The notes beneath the pieces are model-generated. The model saw nothing but the letters and a program-made list of their open reading frames with translations, had not been told where the DNA came from and made no database searches. Position numbers and translations under genes: made by a program. Shown piece after piece: positions 33,339 through 42,913 of a stretch of 64,000 bases of DNA. The DNA lies in the NCBI RefSeq assembly GCF_019645855.1, contig NZ_CP080999.1, forward strand, positions 868,001 to 932,000, read 5' to 3'. The DNA comes from Mycobacterium malmoense (GTDB lineage Bacteria > Actinomycetota > Actinomycetes > Mycobacteriales > Mycobacteriaceae). The first letter of the stretch is position 1. The number at the start of each line of letters is the position of its first letter.

Positions 33339-35444
33339 GTGGCACAGAAGGACGTGCTGACCGACCTGAGCAAGGTCCGAAACTTCGGCATCATGGCACA
33401 CATCGATGCCGGTAAAACCACGACTACCGAGCGGATCCTGTACTACACGGGCATCAACTACAAGATCGGTGAGGTCCACGACGGCGCCGCCACCATGGAC
33501 TGGATGGAGCAGGAGCAGGAACGCGGGATCACCATCACCTCCGCGGCCACCACGACGTTCTGGAAGGGCAACCAGCTCAACATCATCGACACGCCGGGAC
33601 ACGTGGATTTCACCGTCGAGGTGGAGCGCAACCTGCGCGTGCTCGACGGGGCCGTCGCCGTGTTCGACGGCAAGGAGGGCGTCGAACCGCAGTCCGAGCA
33701 GGTCTGGCGGCAGGCCGACAAGTACGACGTCCCCCGCATCTGCTTCGTCAACAAGATGGACAAGGTCGGCGCCGACTTCTACTTCTCGGTCCGCACCATG
33801 GAGGAGCGGCTCGGGGCCAACGCCGTGCCGATCCAGCTGCCCATCGGCTCCGAGTCCGACTTCGAGGGCGTCATCGACCTGGTGGAGATGAACGCCAAGG
33901 TGTGGCGCGGCGAGACCAAGCTGGGCGAGACCTACGACACCGTGGAAATACCCAGCGATCTCGTCGAACTCGCCGAGGAGTACCGCACCAAGCTGCTGGA
34001 GATCGTCGCGGAGACCGATGAGGAACTGCTGGAGAAGTACCTCGGCGGCGAAGAGCTCACCGTCGAGGAGATCAAGGGCGCGATCCGCAAGCTGACGATC
34101 TCCTCCGAGATCTACCCGGTGCTGTGCGGCAGCGCGTTCAAGAACAAGGGCGTGCAGCCGATGCTCGACGCCGTGGTGGACTACCTGCCGTCGCCGCTGG
34201 ACGTTCCGCCGGCGGTCGGGCACGTGCCCGGCAAGGAGGACGAGGAGGTGGTGCGCCACGCGACCACCGACGAGCCCTTCTCGGCGCTGGCCTTCAAGAT
34301 CGCCACGCACCCGTTCTTCGGCAAGCTCACCTACATCCGGGTGTACTCCGGCAAGGTCGACTCGGGCGCTCAGGTTATCAACGCCACCAAGGGCAAGAAG
34401 GAGCGGCTGGGCAAGCTGTTCCAGATGCACTCCAACAAGGAGAACCCGGTGGAGACGGCATCGGCGGGCCACATCTACGCGGTGATCGGCCTCAAGGACA
34501 CCACCACCGGCGACACCCTGAGCGACCCCAACCACCAGATCGTGCTGGAGTCGATGACGTTCCCGGACCCGGTCATCGAGGTGGCCATCGAGCCCAAGAC
34601 GAAGAGCGACCAGGAGAAGCTGAGCCTGTCGATCCAGAAGCTGGCCGAGGAGGACCCGACCTTCAAGGTGCACCTGGACTCCGAGACGGGTCAGACCGTG
34701 ATCGGCGGCATGGGCGAGCTGCACCTGGACATCCTGGTGGACCGCATGCGCCGCGAATTCAAGGTCGAGGCCAATGTCGGCAAGCCGCAGGTGGCGTACA
34801 AGGAGACGATCCGCCGCAAGGTGGAGCACGTCGAGTACACCCACAAGAAGCAGACCGGCGGCTCGGGTCAGTTCGCAAAGGTCATCATTGCGCTCGAGCC
34901 GTTCACCGGCGAGGACGGCGCGACCTACGAGTTCGAGAACAAGGTCACCGGTGGGCGGGTGCCCCGCGAGTACATCCCGTCGGTGGACGCGGGTGCGCAG
35001 GACGCCATGCAGTACGGCGTGCTGGCCGGCTACCCGCTGGTCAACCTCAAGGTCACGCTGGAAGACGGCGCGTTCCACGAGGTGGACTCGTCCGAAATGG
35101 CATTCAAGATCGCCGGCTCCCACGTGCTGAAAAAGGCCGCCGCCCAAGCACAGCCGGTGATCCTGGAACCGATCATGGCCGTCGAGGTCACCACGCCCGA
35201 GGACTACATGGGCGACGTGATCGGCGACCTGAACTCCCGCCGTGGCCAGATTCAGGCCATGGAGGAGCGGGCGGGTGCGCGCGTCGTGAAGGCGCACGTG
35301 CCGCTGTCGGAGATGTTCGGCTACGTCGGCGACCTGCGGTCCAAGACCCAAGGCCGGGCGAACTACTCCATGGTGTTCGACTCGTACGCCGAAGTGCCGG
35401 TGAACGTGTCGAAGGAGATCATCGCGAAGGCGACGGGTCAGTAA
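33339..35444 (+). CDS. fusA: Elongation factor G
   Basis: 701 residues from GTG with GGGAAG seven bases upstream. GTPase motifs are G1 AHIDAGKT, the RGITI switch, DTPGHVDF and NKMDK; domains II-V follow, with GGMGELHLDIL and SRRGQIQAMEERAG. Drives translocation and, with RRF, ribosome recycling. Third gene of the str operon. Confidence 0.98.
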   Translation: MAQKDVLTDLSKVRNFGIMAHIDAGKTTTTERILYYTGINYKIGEVHDGAATMDWMEQEQERGITITSAATTTFWKGNQLNIIDTPGHVDFTVEVERNLRVLDGAVAVFDGKEGVEPQSEQVWRQADKYDVPRICFVNKMDKVGADFYFSVRTMEERLGANAVPIQLPIGSESDFEGVIDLVEMNAKVWRGETKLGETYDTVEIPSDLVELAEEYRTKLLEIVAETDEELLEKYLGGEELTVEEIKGAIRKLTISSEIYPVLCGSAFKNKGVQPMLDAVVDYLPSPLDVPPAVGHVPGKEDEEVVRHATTDEPFSALAFKIATHPFFGKLTYIRVYSGKVDSGAQVINATKGKKERLGKLFQMHSNKENPVETASAGHIYAVIGLKDTTTGDTLSDPNHQIVLESMTFPDPVIEVAIEPKTKSDQEKLSLSIQKLAEEDPTFKVHLDSETGQTVIGGMGELHLDILVDRMRREFKVEANVGKPQVAYKETIRRKVEHVEYTHKKQTGGSGQFAKVIIALEPFTGEDGATYEFENKVTGGRVPREYIPSVDAGAQDAMQYGVLAGYPLVNLKVTLEDGAFHEVDSSEMAFKIAGSHVLKKAAAQAQPVILEPIMAVEVTTPEDYMGDVIGDLNSRRGQIQAMEERAGARVVKAHVPLSEMFGYVGDLRSKTQGRANYSMVFDSYAEVPVNVSKEIIAKATGQ

Positions 35445-35553
35445 AGATCTGTTCGTGGAGTAACCTTGCCGGGTCACGGAATGCCTTGGGCGCGGCACAA
35501 CTGAAAACATCAACACTGCTTAACAAAGCACCAACAAGTCGGAGGACACAAAA

Positions 35554-36744
<1,191 letters not shown>

Positions 36745-36774
36745 GTCGAGCCGGATTCAGTCACGGAGGCGACT

Positions 36775-36803
36775 TAGAACACGTTTCAGTTCCGCTGTAG
36801 CCT
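36775..36803 (+). promoter_or_regulatory. KstR-like box plus -10 of the mycofactocin-type SDR gene
   Basis: TAGAACACGTTTCA (36775-36788) fits the published KstR pattern TnnAACnnGTTnnA at every fixed base. Ten bases on is TAGCCT (36798-36803), six bases before the GTG of the SDR gene, with no Shine-Dalgarno, as in leaderless promoters. A repressor bound here would cover the -35 region. Confidence 0.5.
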
Positions 36804-36809
36804 GTCTGG

Positions 36810-37637
36810 GTGGCTGCACAAGGTGGATCACTGCAAGGACGGGTGGCGTTCGTGACCGGCGCCGCCCGTGCCCAGGGGCGGTCGCACGCGGTGCGGCTTG
36901 CCCGCGAAGGCGCCGACGTCATCGCGCTGGATATCTGCGCGCCGGCGTCCGACACCCTGACCTACACGCCGGCCACCCCCGAGGATCTCAACGAGACCGT
37001 CCGCCTGGTCGAGGCCGAGGGCCGCAAGATACTGGCCCGCGAAACCGACATCCGTGACGACGCCGCGCTGCGGCAACTGGTGGCCGACGGCGTCGAACAA
37101 TTCGGCCGGCTCGACATCCTGGTGGCCAACGCCGGGGTGTTGGGCTGGGGCCGGGTGTGGGAGCTCACCGACGAGCAGTGGGACACGGTGATTGGGGTCA
37201 ACCTGACCGGCACCTGGCGCACCCTGCGCGCCACCATTCCCGCGATGATCGAGGCCGGCAACGGCGGTTCCATCGTGGTCGTCAGCTCGTCGGCGGGCCT
37301 GAAGGCCACCCCGGGCAACGGCCACTATGCGGCCAGCAAGCAGGGACTTACCGCGCTGACCAACACGCTCGCGATCGAGCTCGGCGAATACGACATCCGC
37401 GTCAACTCCATCCACCCCTACTCGGTCGACACCCCGATGATCGAGCCGGAGGCGATGATGCAGATATTCGCCAAGCATCCCCGTTTTGTGCACAGCTTCC
37501 CGCCAATGCCGTTGCAGTACAAGGGGTTCATGACACCCGATGAGGTGTCCGACGTCGTGGTCTGGTTGGCTGGCGACGGCTCGGGCACTCTGTCGGGCAC
37601 GCAGATTCCCGTGGATAAGGGTGCCCTAAAGTACTGA
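36810..37637 (+). CDS. Mycofactocin-coupled SDR-family oxidoreductase
   Basis: 275 residues. FVTGAARAQGRSHAVRLARE is the glycine-rich NAD motif in the form seen in the mycofactocin-associated SDR subfamily (GRSHA, followed by an extended loop TYTPATPEDLNETVRLV). NAGV, a serine in VVVSSSAGL and YAASK give the catalytic Ser-Tyr-Lys. This subfamily holds a tightly bound nicotinamide reoxidised by mycofactocin. Corresponds to Rv0687. It opens the mft neighbourhood and is followed by a ferredoxin reductase. Confidence 0.88.
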   Translation: MAAQGGSLQGRVAFVTGAARAQGRSHAVRLAREGADVIALDICAPASDTLTYTPATPEDLNETVRLVEAEGRKILARETDIRDDAALRQLVADGVEQFGRLDILVANAGVLGWGRVWELTDEQWDTVIGVNLTGTWRTLRATIPAMIEAGNGGSIVVVSSSAGLKATPGNGHYAASKQGLTALTNTLAIELGEYDIRVNSIHPYSVDTPMIEPEAMMQIFAKHPRFVHSFPPMPLQYKGFMTPDEVSDVVVWLAGDGSGTLSGTQIPVDKGALKY

Positions 37638-37662
37638 CGGGTCGTCATGCTATGAACTCCAC

Positions 37663-38844
37663 GTGAGCAACAACGGGATCGTGATCGTGGGTGGCGGCCT
37701 TGCCGCCGCACGGACCGCCGAACAGCTGCGTCGATCGGAATACGCCGGTCGCATCACGATCGTCAGCGACGAGGCGCACCTGCCCTACGACCGCCCGCCG
37801 CTGTCCAAGGAGGTGCTGCGCAAGGAGGTCGACGACGTGGCCCTCAAACCGCGCGGGTGGTACGACGAGAAGGACATCACCCTGCGACTGGGTTCGGCCG
37901 CCACCCGTGTCGACACCGCCGGGCGGACGGTGACCCTCGACGACGGAACCGTGCTCGGCTACGACCAGCTCGTCATCGCGACAGGGCTGGTGCCGCGGCG
38001 CATTCCGGCGTTCCCGGATCTCGAGGGCATTCGGGTGCTGCGCTCGTTCGACGAGAGTCTGGCGCTGCGCGAGCACGCGTCGGCCGCACGGCGCGCGGTC
38101 GTCATCGGCGCCGGTTTTATCGGTTGCGAGGTGGCGGCCAGCCTGCGCGGCCTGGGCGTGGACGTCGTGCTGGTCGAGCCGCAGCCGACCCCGCTGGCAT
38201 CGGTGCTCGGCGAGCGGATCGGCGAGCTGGTGGCGCGGCTGCACCGCGCCGAAGGCGTCGACGTCCGCCTGGGTGTCAGCGTGGCTGAGGTGCGCGGCGA
38301 AGGGCGCGTCGACACCGTGGTGCTCACCGACGGCACGGAGCTGACGGCCGACCTGGTCGTCGTCGGCATCGGATCGCGGCCGGCCACCGCATGGCTGGAC
38401 GGCAGCGGCGTCGATATCGACAGTGTCGATAGTGGCGTCGTCTGCGACGAAGCGGGGCGCACCAGCGCGCCGAACGTGTGGGCGGTGGGCGACGTCGCCT
38501 CCTGGCGTGATTCGACGGGACACCAAGCGCGCGTGGAACATTGGAGCAACGTCGCCGACCAGGCCCGCGTCATGGTGCCCGCGATGCTCGGGCAGGACGC
38601 GCCCCCGGCCGTCGTCGTCCCCTATTTCTGGAGCGACCAATACGACGTCAAGATCCAGTGCCTGGGCGAGCCGGAGGCCACCGACATCGTGCACCTGGTC
38701 GAGGACGACGGCCGCAAGTTCCTGGCCTATTACGAGCGCGACGGGGTGCTGGTCGGCGTGGTCGGCGGCGGGGTGCCCGGCAAGGTGATGAGGGTTCGCG
38801 CGAAAATCGCCGCGGCCACGCCCATTTCGGAGATCTTGGGCTGA
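37663..38844 (+). CDS. FAD-dependent ferredoxin-type reductase
   Basis: 393 residues. The FAD Rossmann motif is VIVGGGLAAARTAEQLRRSE, then LPYDRPPLSKEVL, the NAD(P)H motif VVIGAGFIGCEVAASLRGLG and the FAD-binding VWAVGDVA. The C-terminal reductase domain matches rubredoxin/ferredoxin reductases of oxygenase systems. Corresponds to Rv0688. TATGAA at 37651-37656, seven bases before the GTG, suggests a leaderless start. Its place next to a mycofactocin-type SDR suggests a role in the same electron flow (inference). Confidence 0.87.
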   Translation: MSNNGIVIVGGGLAAARTAEQLRRSEYAGRITIVSDEAHLPYDRPPLSKEVLRKEVDDVALKPRGWYDEKDITLRLGSAATRVDTAGRTVTLDDGTVLGYDQLVIATGLVPRRIPAFPDLEGIRVLRSFDESLALREHASAARRAVVIGAGFIGCEVAASLRGLGVDVVLVEPQPTPLASVLGERIGELVARLHRAEGVDVRLGVSVAEVRGEGRVDTVVLTDGTELTADLVVVGIGSRPATAWLDGSGVDIDSVDSGVVCDEAGRTSAPNVWAVGDVASWRDSTGHQARVEHWSNVADQARVMVPAMLGQDAPPAVVVPYFWSDQYDVKIQCLGEPEATDIVHLVEDDGRKFLAYYERDGVLVGVVGGGVPGKVMRVRAKIAAATPISEILG

Positions 38845-38855
38845 CCGGCCGCCGC

Positions 38856-39533
38856 ATGCCCGAGAACTCGTGGTCCGATGACGACGGCGGACGTTCGTAC
38901 CTGCGGGCGCTGCCGGTGTTGGCGGGCCTGAGCCCGGAGTTCGACGCCGACGCGGTTCCCGGCGATCCGGTTCGTCTGTTTGCGGCCTGGCTGCAGCAGG
39001 CGGTGAAGGCGGGCGTGCCCGAACCGCACGCCATGACCCTGTCGACGGTGGACGCGCAGGGCATGCCGCGGGCGCGGGTATTGATCCTCAAAGCCGCCGA
39101 CGAGCGCGGCTGGCACTTTGCGGTCAGCTCGGTGAGCCAGAAGGGCCGTGACTTGGCCGCGAACCCGGCCGCGGCGTTGACCTTCTACTGGCCCGCGTTG
39201 GTCCGCCAGGTGCGGATCGTGGGCGCCGTCGTCGGTGACGGTGTCCAGGCGAGTGCCGACGATTTTCGGGCGCGGTCGCTGGGGTCGCGCGCGATGGCGT
39301 TGACGCTGCGCCAAAGTCAGCCGCTGTGCGACGACGCAGAACTCGACGCGGAGATCGACAAGGCCCACCGCAAGCTGGACGACGACCCCGGCCTGGTTCC
39401 AGACGAATGGGTGTCCTATGCCGTGTGGCCCAGCGAAGTGGAGTTCTGGCAAGGTTCCCCGGATCGCCGTCACCGGCGGCTGAGTTATCAGCGCGCCGGG
39501 GACGGGTGGGAGCGAACCCTGTTGTGGCCCTAG
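38856..39533 (+). CDS. PNPOx-like FMN protein (pyridoxamine 5'-phosphate oxidase family)
   Basis: 225 residues with both PNPOx segments: RARVLILKAADERGWHFAV, SQKGRDLAANPAAALTFYW and the C-terminal EFWQGSPDRRHRRLSYQR, which mirrors the PdxH/PhzG dimerisation region. It binds FMN and may oxidise PNP/PMP or act as a PhzG-like oxidase. It lies 11 bases after the reductase gene and is not at this place in M. tuberculosis as I recall (Rv0689c is a different minus-strand gene), so a second pdxH-like gene is likely. Confidence 0.82.
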   Translation: MPENSWSDDDGGRSYLRALPVLAGLSPEFDADAVPGDPVRLFAAWLQQAVKAGVPEPHAMTLSTVDAQGMPRARVLILKAADERGWHFAVSSVSQKGRDLAANPAAALTFYWPALVRQVRIVGAVVGDGVQASADDFRARSLGSRAMALTLRQSQPLCDDAELDAEIDKAHRKLDDDPGLVPDEWVSYAVWPSEVEFWQGSPDRRHRRLSYQRAGDGWERTLLWP

Positions 39534-39595
39534 CTCGGCGCGCCCTGATCGTCGCCGTGGCGGGGCGAACTCCGACGGGGTTGTCGCAAGAATCT

Positions 39596-40648
39596 CTACT
39601 GCCAGTTCACCGGTGCGCCGTGCGGATGGCATTCGCCCAGGATCTCCCGCTCGCCACCCGGCCAGCGACGAGCCCGCACCAAGAACCTGATCGGCGCGCC
39701 GGGCCCGTCACGCGCGGGCTCCAAAGTGAGGTGGGCGAACGACGACCGGGCATCGGCCCGCGCGCCCAGCGCGTCAATCCCGGCACGGGCCGCCGCGCTT
39801 TCCTCGTCGGACAGGTACTGCCAGGTGATCGAATGCCACAGCACGGTCAACGCGCCGCCGGCCAGCGTCAGACCGGCGATCGCGTCGGCCGCCGTCCGGC
39901 GCTCCAGTCGCGCCGGGACCTCGCGGGCGACCGCGATGGCGCCGCGCAGCCGGTCCAGCCGGGCGCCCTGATCGGGCCAGACGTAGCTCAACACGGTCAT
40001 TTCCCCGTCGGCGCCGGAGACGTCGATGGGCGCGATGTCGTACCCGTGCCGCTCGACGATCCGGACCGCGCCGTCCGGCGGCAGCCGACCGTGCCACGCG
40101 TCCTCGATGGTCACCGGCGAGTCGACCGGTCCCCACCGTCCGCCGCTGTAGCGGTAGTGGTAATGGTCCGCGCGCATGTTCAGCCCCGCGCTCGATCCAA
40201 TCTCGAAAAGCCTTATCGGCAAACCGAGTTCGTGGTTGATGCGCAACAATCCGCCGATCAGCGCGGCGGATCGGCCCACCTCGTTGGTCTGCGGGGGCTG
40301 ATCGAGGGATGCGCGCAGCGAGTCGCCGTGGTGGGCCGCGGCGCGCAGGATTTCCGGCCAGGCGTCCTCGGCGTCCCAGGTGCCCCCGGTGCTGGGATAC
40401 CAGCGGCGCAATTCCGGTGCCCGGCCGTCGAGCACCAACCGGTGCAGGCCGCCGAGCAGCCGGAGCGGCACCGCGTGGCGCGACGGGTCGTCTTCGTGGC
40501 CGGACAAGGTGGTCGCGAAGACGCCGCCCGCTTCGACGTTGTTGGCCACCAGCTCGAACAGCTCGCCGTACATCGCGGAGCCGGAGGCGGCGCAGAACCG
40601 CCCCTGCGACCGCAGCATGTGCAGCAGGTGCCCGGTGCCCGCGTTCAC
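39596..40648 (-). CDS. DUF2332 family protein (Rv0690c-like)
   Basis: 350 residues. Matches the DUF2332 family: QGRFCAASGSAMYGELFELV, QTNEVGRSAALIGGLLRINH, LFEIGSSAGLNMRADHYHYR (a possible Rossmann/SAM-like glycine loop), and DGEMTVLSYVWPDQGARLDR. Function unknown. Its ATG overlaps the mftR stop by four bases, so it is cotranscribed with mftR, the usual arrangement in mycobacteria. Confidence 0.85.
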   Translation of the reverse strand: MNAGTGHLLHMLRSQGRFCAASGSAMYGELFELVANNVEAGGVFATTLSGHEDDPSRHAVPLRLLGGLHRLVLDGRAPELRRWYPSTGGTWDAEDAWPEILRAAAHHGDSLRASLDQPPQTNEVGRSAALIGGLLRINHELGLPIRLFEIGSSAGLNMRADHYHYRYSGGRWGPVDSPVTIEDAWHGRLPPDGAVRIVERHGYDIAPIDVSGADGEMTVLSYVWPDQGARLDRLRGAIAVAREVPARLERRTAADAIAGLTLAGGALTVLWHSITWQYLSDEESAAARAGIDALGARADARSSFAHLTLEPARDGPGAPIRFLVRARRWPGGEREILGECHPHGAPVNWQ

Positions 40649-41241
40649 GGGTCCAGCCCGTCCAGCCCGGCGCCGACGACGTCGAACGCATTGCCGAGTG
40701 CCTCGGGCAGCGTGACGGATTCGTCGCTGAGCCAGTGCTCGTAGGCGCTCAATGCGACTCCCAGCATGGTCCAGGCGACGGTCTGGGGCAGCGGGTCGGT
40801 CGTTTTGACGCTCAATCGGTGGGCCACGAAGCCCGCCATCACCTCGCGCCAGCCGGCATACATCGTCATCGAATAAGCTTGCAGCTCAGCGGTTTCCAAG
40901 ATAACCCGCATTCGTTGGCGGTGCCGCACCGTCTCGCACTCGTCGAAGGTGTTGAACGCCAGCAGCGCCACGCGCAGGGCCTCACCCATCCGAACCTTCG
41001 GGTCGACGCGGTCGAGCAGCTCCTGCAGGTGCGCGAGGTGGGCGTCGAAATCACCCCAGAGGATGGCGTTCTTGGACGCGTAATAACGAAAGAGCGTGCG
41101 GCGGGCGATGCCGGCCGCCTGCGCGACGTCGTCGACGCTCACCTCGGCGAATCCCCGGGCGGTGAACAACTCGAGGGCTACGTCGGTGATGTGCTCCGGC
41201 GTCGTCGAGCGGCGCCGGCCCACCCGCGACTGCGGCATCAT
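40645..41241 (-). CDS. mftR: Mycofactocin system TetR-family regulator MftR
   Basis: About 198 residues from MMPQSRVGRRRSTTPEHITD, with GAAGGGCGGGG upstream. The HTH is VDDVAQAAGIARRTLFRYYA. Divergent from mftA. MftR represses the mft operon and is derepressed by long-chain acyl-CoAs (known for mycobacteria). The frame is open further upstream (M at 41259, 41277); I prefer the start with the best ribosome site. The intergenic sequence to mftA is 91 bp. Confidence 0.9.
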   Translation of the reverse strand: MMPQSRVGRRRSTTPEHITDVALELFTARGFAEVSVDDVAQAAGIARRTLFRYYASKNAILWGDFDAHLAHLQELLDRVDPKVRMGEALRVALLAFNTFDECETVRHRQRMRVILETAELQAYSMTMYAGWREVMAGFVAHRLSVKTTDPLPQTVAWTMLGVALSAYEHWLSDESVTLPEALGNAFDVVGAGLDGLDP

Positions 41242-41332
41242 CGGACCCCGCCCTTCCATTTCGGCACTCGATGCCATATTCTTGCCACGGCTGTGACCCG
41301 TTGTCGAGCCCCTATGGCGAAAGGTAATCCAC

Positions 41333-41422
41333 GTGGACCACGAAACCGAGACCGAGACCGACCTCGTCACCGAGATCCTGGTCGAAGAGGTGTCCATCGA
41401 CGGCATGTGCGGGGTCTACTGA
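41333..41422 (+). CDS. mftA: Mycofactocin precursor peptide MftA
   Basis: 29 residues, starting at GTG with AAAGG upstream. It ends in the invariant IDGMCGVY; the terminal Val-Tyr is the dipeptide that becomes the mycofactocin core. The N-terminal leader (VDHETETETDLVTEILVEE) is the acidic part bound by MftB. Three bases separate its stop from the mftB start. Confidence 0.96.
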   Translation: MDHETETETDLVTEILVEEVSIDGMCGVY

Positions 41423-41424
41423 CC

Positions 41425-41730
41425 GTGACCGCGCCCGCGCCGGCCGAGTCGGGGCTCTTCGATCCCGATCGCGGCTGGCGGTTGCACCCACAGGTGGCGG
41501 TCCGGCCCGAGCCGTTCGGCGCACTGCTGTATCACTTCGGCACCCGCAAGCTGTCCTTCCTGAAGAACCGGACCATTCTCACGGTGGTGCGGACGCTGGC
41601 CGACCATCCCGATCTGCGGTCCGCCTGTCGCGCCGCCGGCGTGGACGACTCCGGGCAGGGGCCCTATCTGCACGCGCTGGGTGTCCTAGCCGACTCCAAC
41701 ATGCTGGTGCCTCAGGAGGGCGAGAGATGA
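41425..41730 (+). CDS. mftB: Mycofactocin peptide chaperone MftB
   Basis: 101 residues from GTG. A PqqD-like RiPP recognition element: GWRLHPQVAVRPEPFGALLY, LSFLKNRTILTVVRTLADH, and YLHALGVLADSNMLVPQ. It binds the MftA leader and presents it to MftC. Overlaps mftC by four bases (ATGA). Confidence 0.95.
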   Translation: MTAPAPAESGLFDPDRGWRLHPQVAVRPEPFGALLYHFGTRKLSFLKNRTILTVVRTLADHPDLRSACRAAGVDDSGQGPYLHALGVLADSNMLVPQEGER

Positions 41731-42911
41731 CCGCCGCAATAGCGCGCACACCGCGGCTCATCGAGCAGTTCGAGCGCGGGCTCGACGCGCCGATCTGTCT
41801 GACGTGGGAGCTGACGTACGCGTGCAACCTGGCCTGCGTGCACTGCCTTTCGTCGTCGGGCAAACGCGACCCTCGAGAGCTGTCCACCCGCCAATGCATG
41901 GACATCATCGACGAGCTGGAACGCATGCAGGTGTTCTACGTCAACATCGGCGGCGGGGAACCCACTGTGCGCCCGGACTTTTGGGAGCTGGTCGACTACG
42001 CCACCGCCCACCACGTCGGCGTGAAGTTCTCCACCAACGGGGTCCGGATCACGCCGGAGGTCGCCGCGCGGTTGGCGGCCAGCGACTACGTCGATGTCCA
42101 GATCTCGCTGGACGGCGCCACCGCCGAGGTCAACGACGCCGTCCGTGGCGTTGGGTCATTCGCCATGGCGGTACGGGCGCTGGAGAACCTGGCCGCGGCC
42201 GGCTTCGCTGACGCCAAGATCTCCGTGGTAGTCACCCGCCACAATGTCGGCCAGCTCGACGAATTCGCCGCGTTGGCAAGCCGTTACGGCGCCACCCTGC
42301 GGATCACCCGGCTGCGCCCCTCGGGGCGCGGCGCCGACGTGTGGGACGATCTGCACCCCACCGCCGCCCAGCAGGTCCAGCTCTACGACTGGCTGGTCGC
42401 CAAGGGGGAGCGGGTGCTCACCGGTGACTCCTTCTTCCACCTGGCACCGCTCGGCTCCTCCGGCGCGCTGGCCGGCCTGAACATGTGCGGGGCCGGCCGG
42501 GTGGTGTGCCTGATCGACCCCGTGGGCGACGTGTACGCCTGCCCGTTCGCCATCCACGACCGCTTCCTGGCCGGAAACATCTTGTCCGACAGCGGTTTTG
42601 ACAACGTCTGGAAGAACGCCCCGCTGTTTCGCCAGCTGCGCGAGCCGCAGTCCGCGGGCGCCTGCGGCAGCTGCGGACACTACGACAGCTGCCGGGGCGG
42701 CTGCATGGCGGCCAAGTTCTTCACCGGCCTGCCGATCGACGGCCCGGACCCCGAATGCGTGCAAGGGCACGGGGCGTCGGCGCTGGCCCGCGATCGCGAG
42801 ACGCCGCGGCCCCGCGTCGACCACTCCCACGGCACGCGGGCCCGCCAGCCCGTGCCGCTCACCCTGAGCATGCGGCCGCCCGCGCGCCTGTGCAACGAAA
42901 GCCCGGTGTAG
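41727..42911 (+). CDS. mftC: Mycofactocin maturase MftC, radical SAM/SPASM
   Basis: 394 residues. Radical SAM cluster motif CNLACVHC (CxxxCxxC) near residue 32 and NIGGGEPTVRPDFWEL as the SAM-binding GGE block. The SPASM cysteines are CGAGRVVCLIDPVGDVYACP and CGSCGHYDSCRGGC, with a final C in PDPEC. It oxidatively decarboxylates the C-terminal tyrosine of MftA and then forms a Val-Tyr carbon bond, giving AHDP still attached to the peptide. Confidence 0.96.
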   Translation: MTAAIARTPRLIEQFERGLDAPICLTWELTYACNLACVHCLSSSGKRDPRELSTRQCMDIIDELERMQVFYVNIGGGEPTVRPDFWELVDYATAHHVGVKFSTNGVRITPEVAARLAASDYVDVQISLDGATAEVNDAVRGVGSFAMAVRALENLAAAGFADAKISVVVTRHNVGQLDEFAALASRYGATLRITRLRPSGRGADVWDDLHPTAAQQVQLYDWLVAKGERVLTGDSFFHLAPLGSSGALAGLNMCGAGRVVCLIDPVGDVYACPFAIHDRFLAGNILSDSGFDNVWKNAPLFRQLREPQSAGACGSCGHYDSCRGGCMAAKFFTGLPIDGPDPECVQGHGASALARDRETPRPRVDHSHGTRARQPVPLTLSMRPPARLCNESPV

Positions 42912-42913
42912 TC

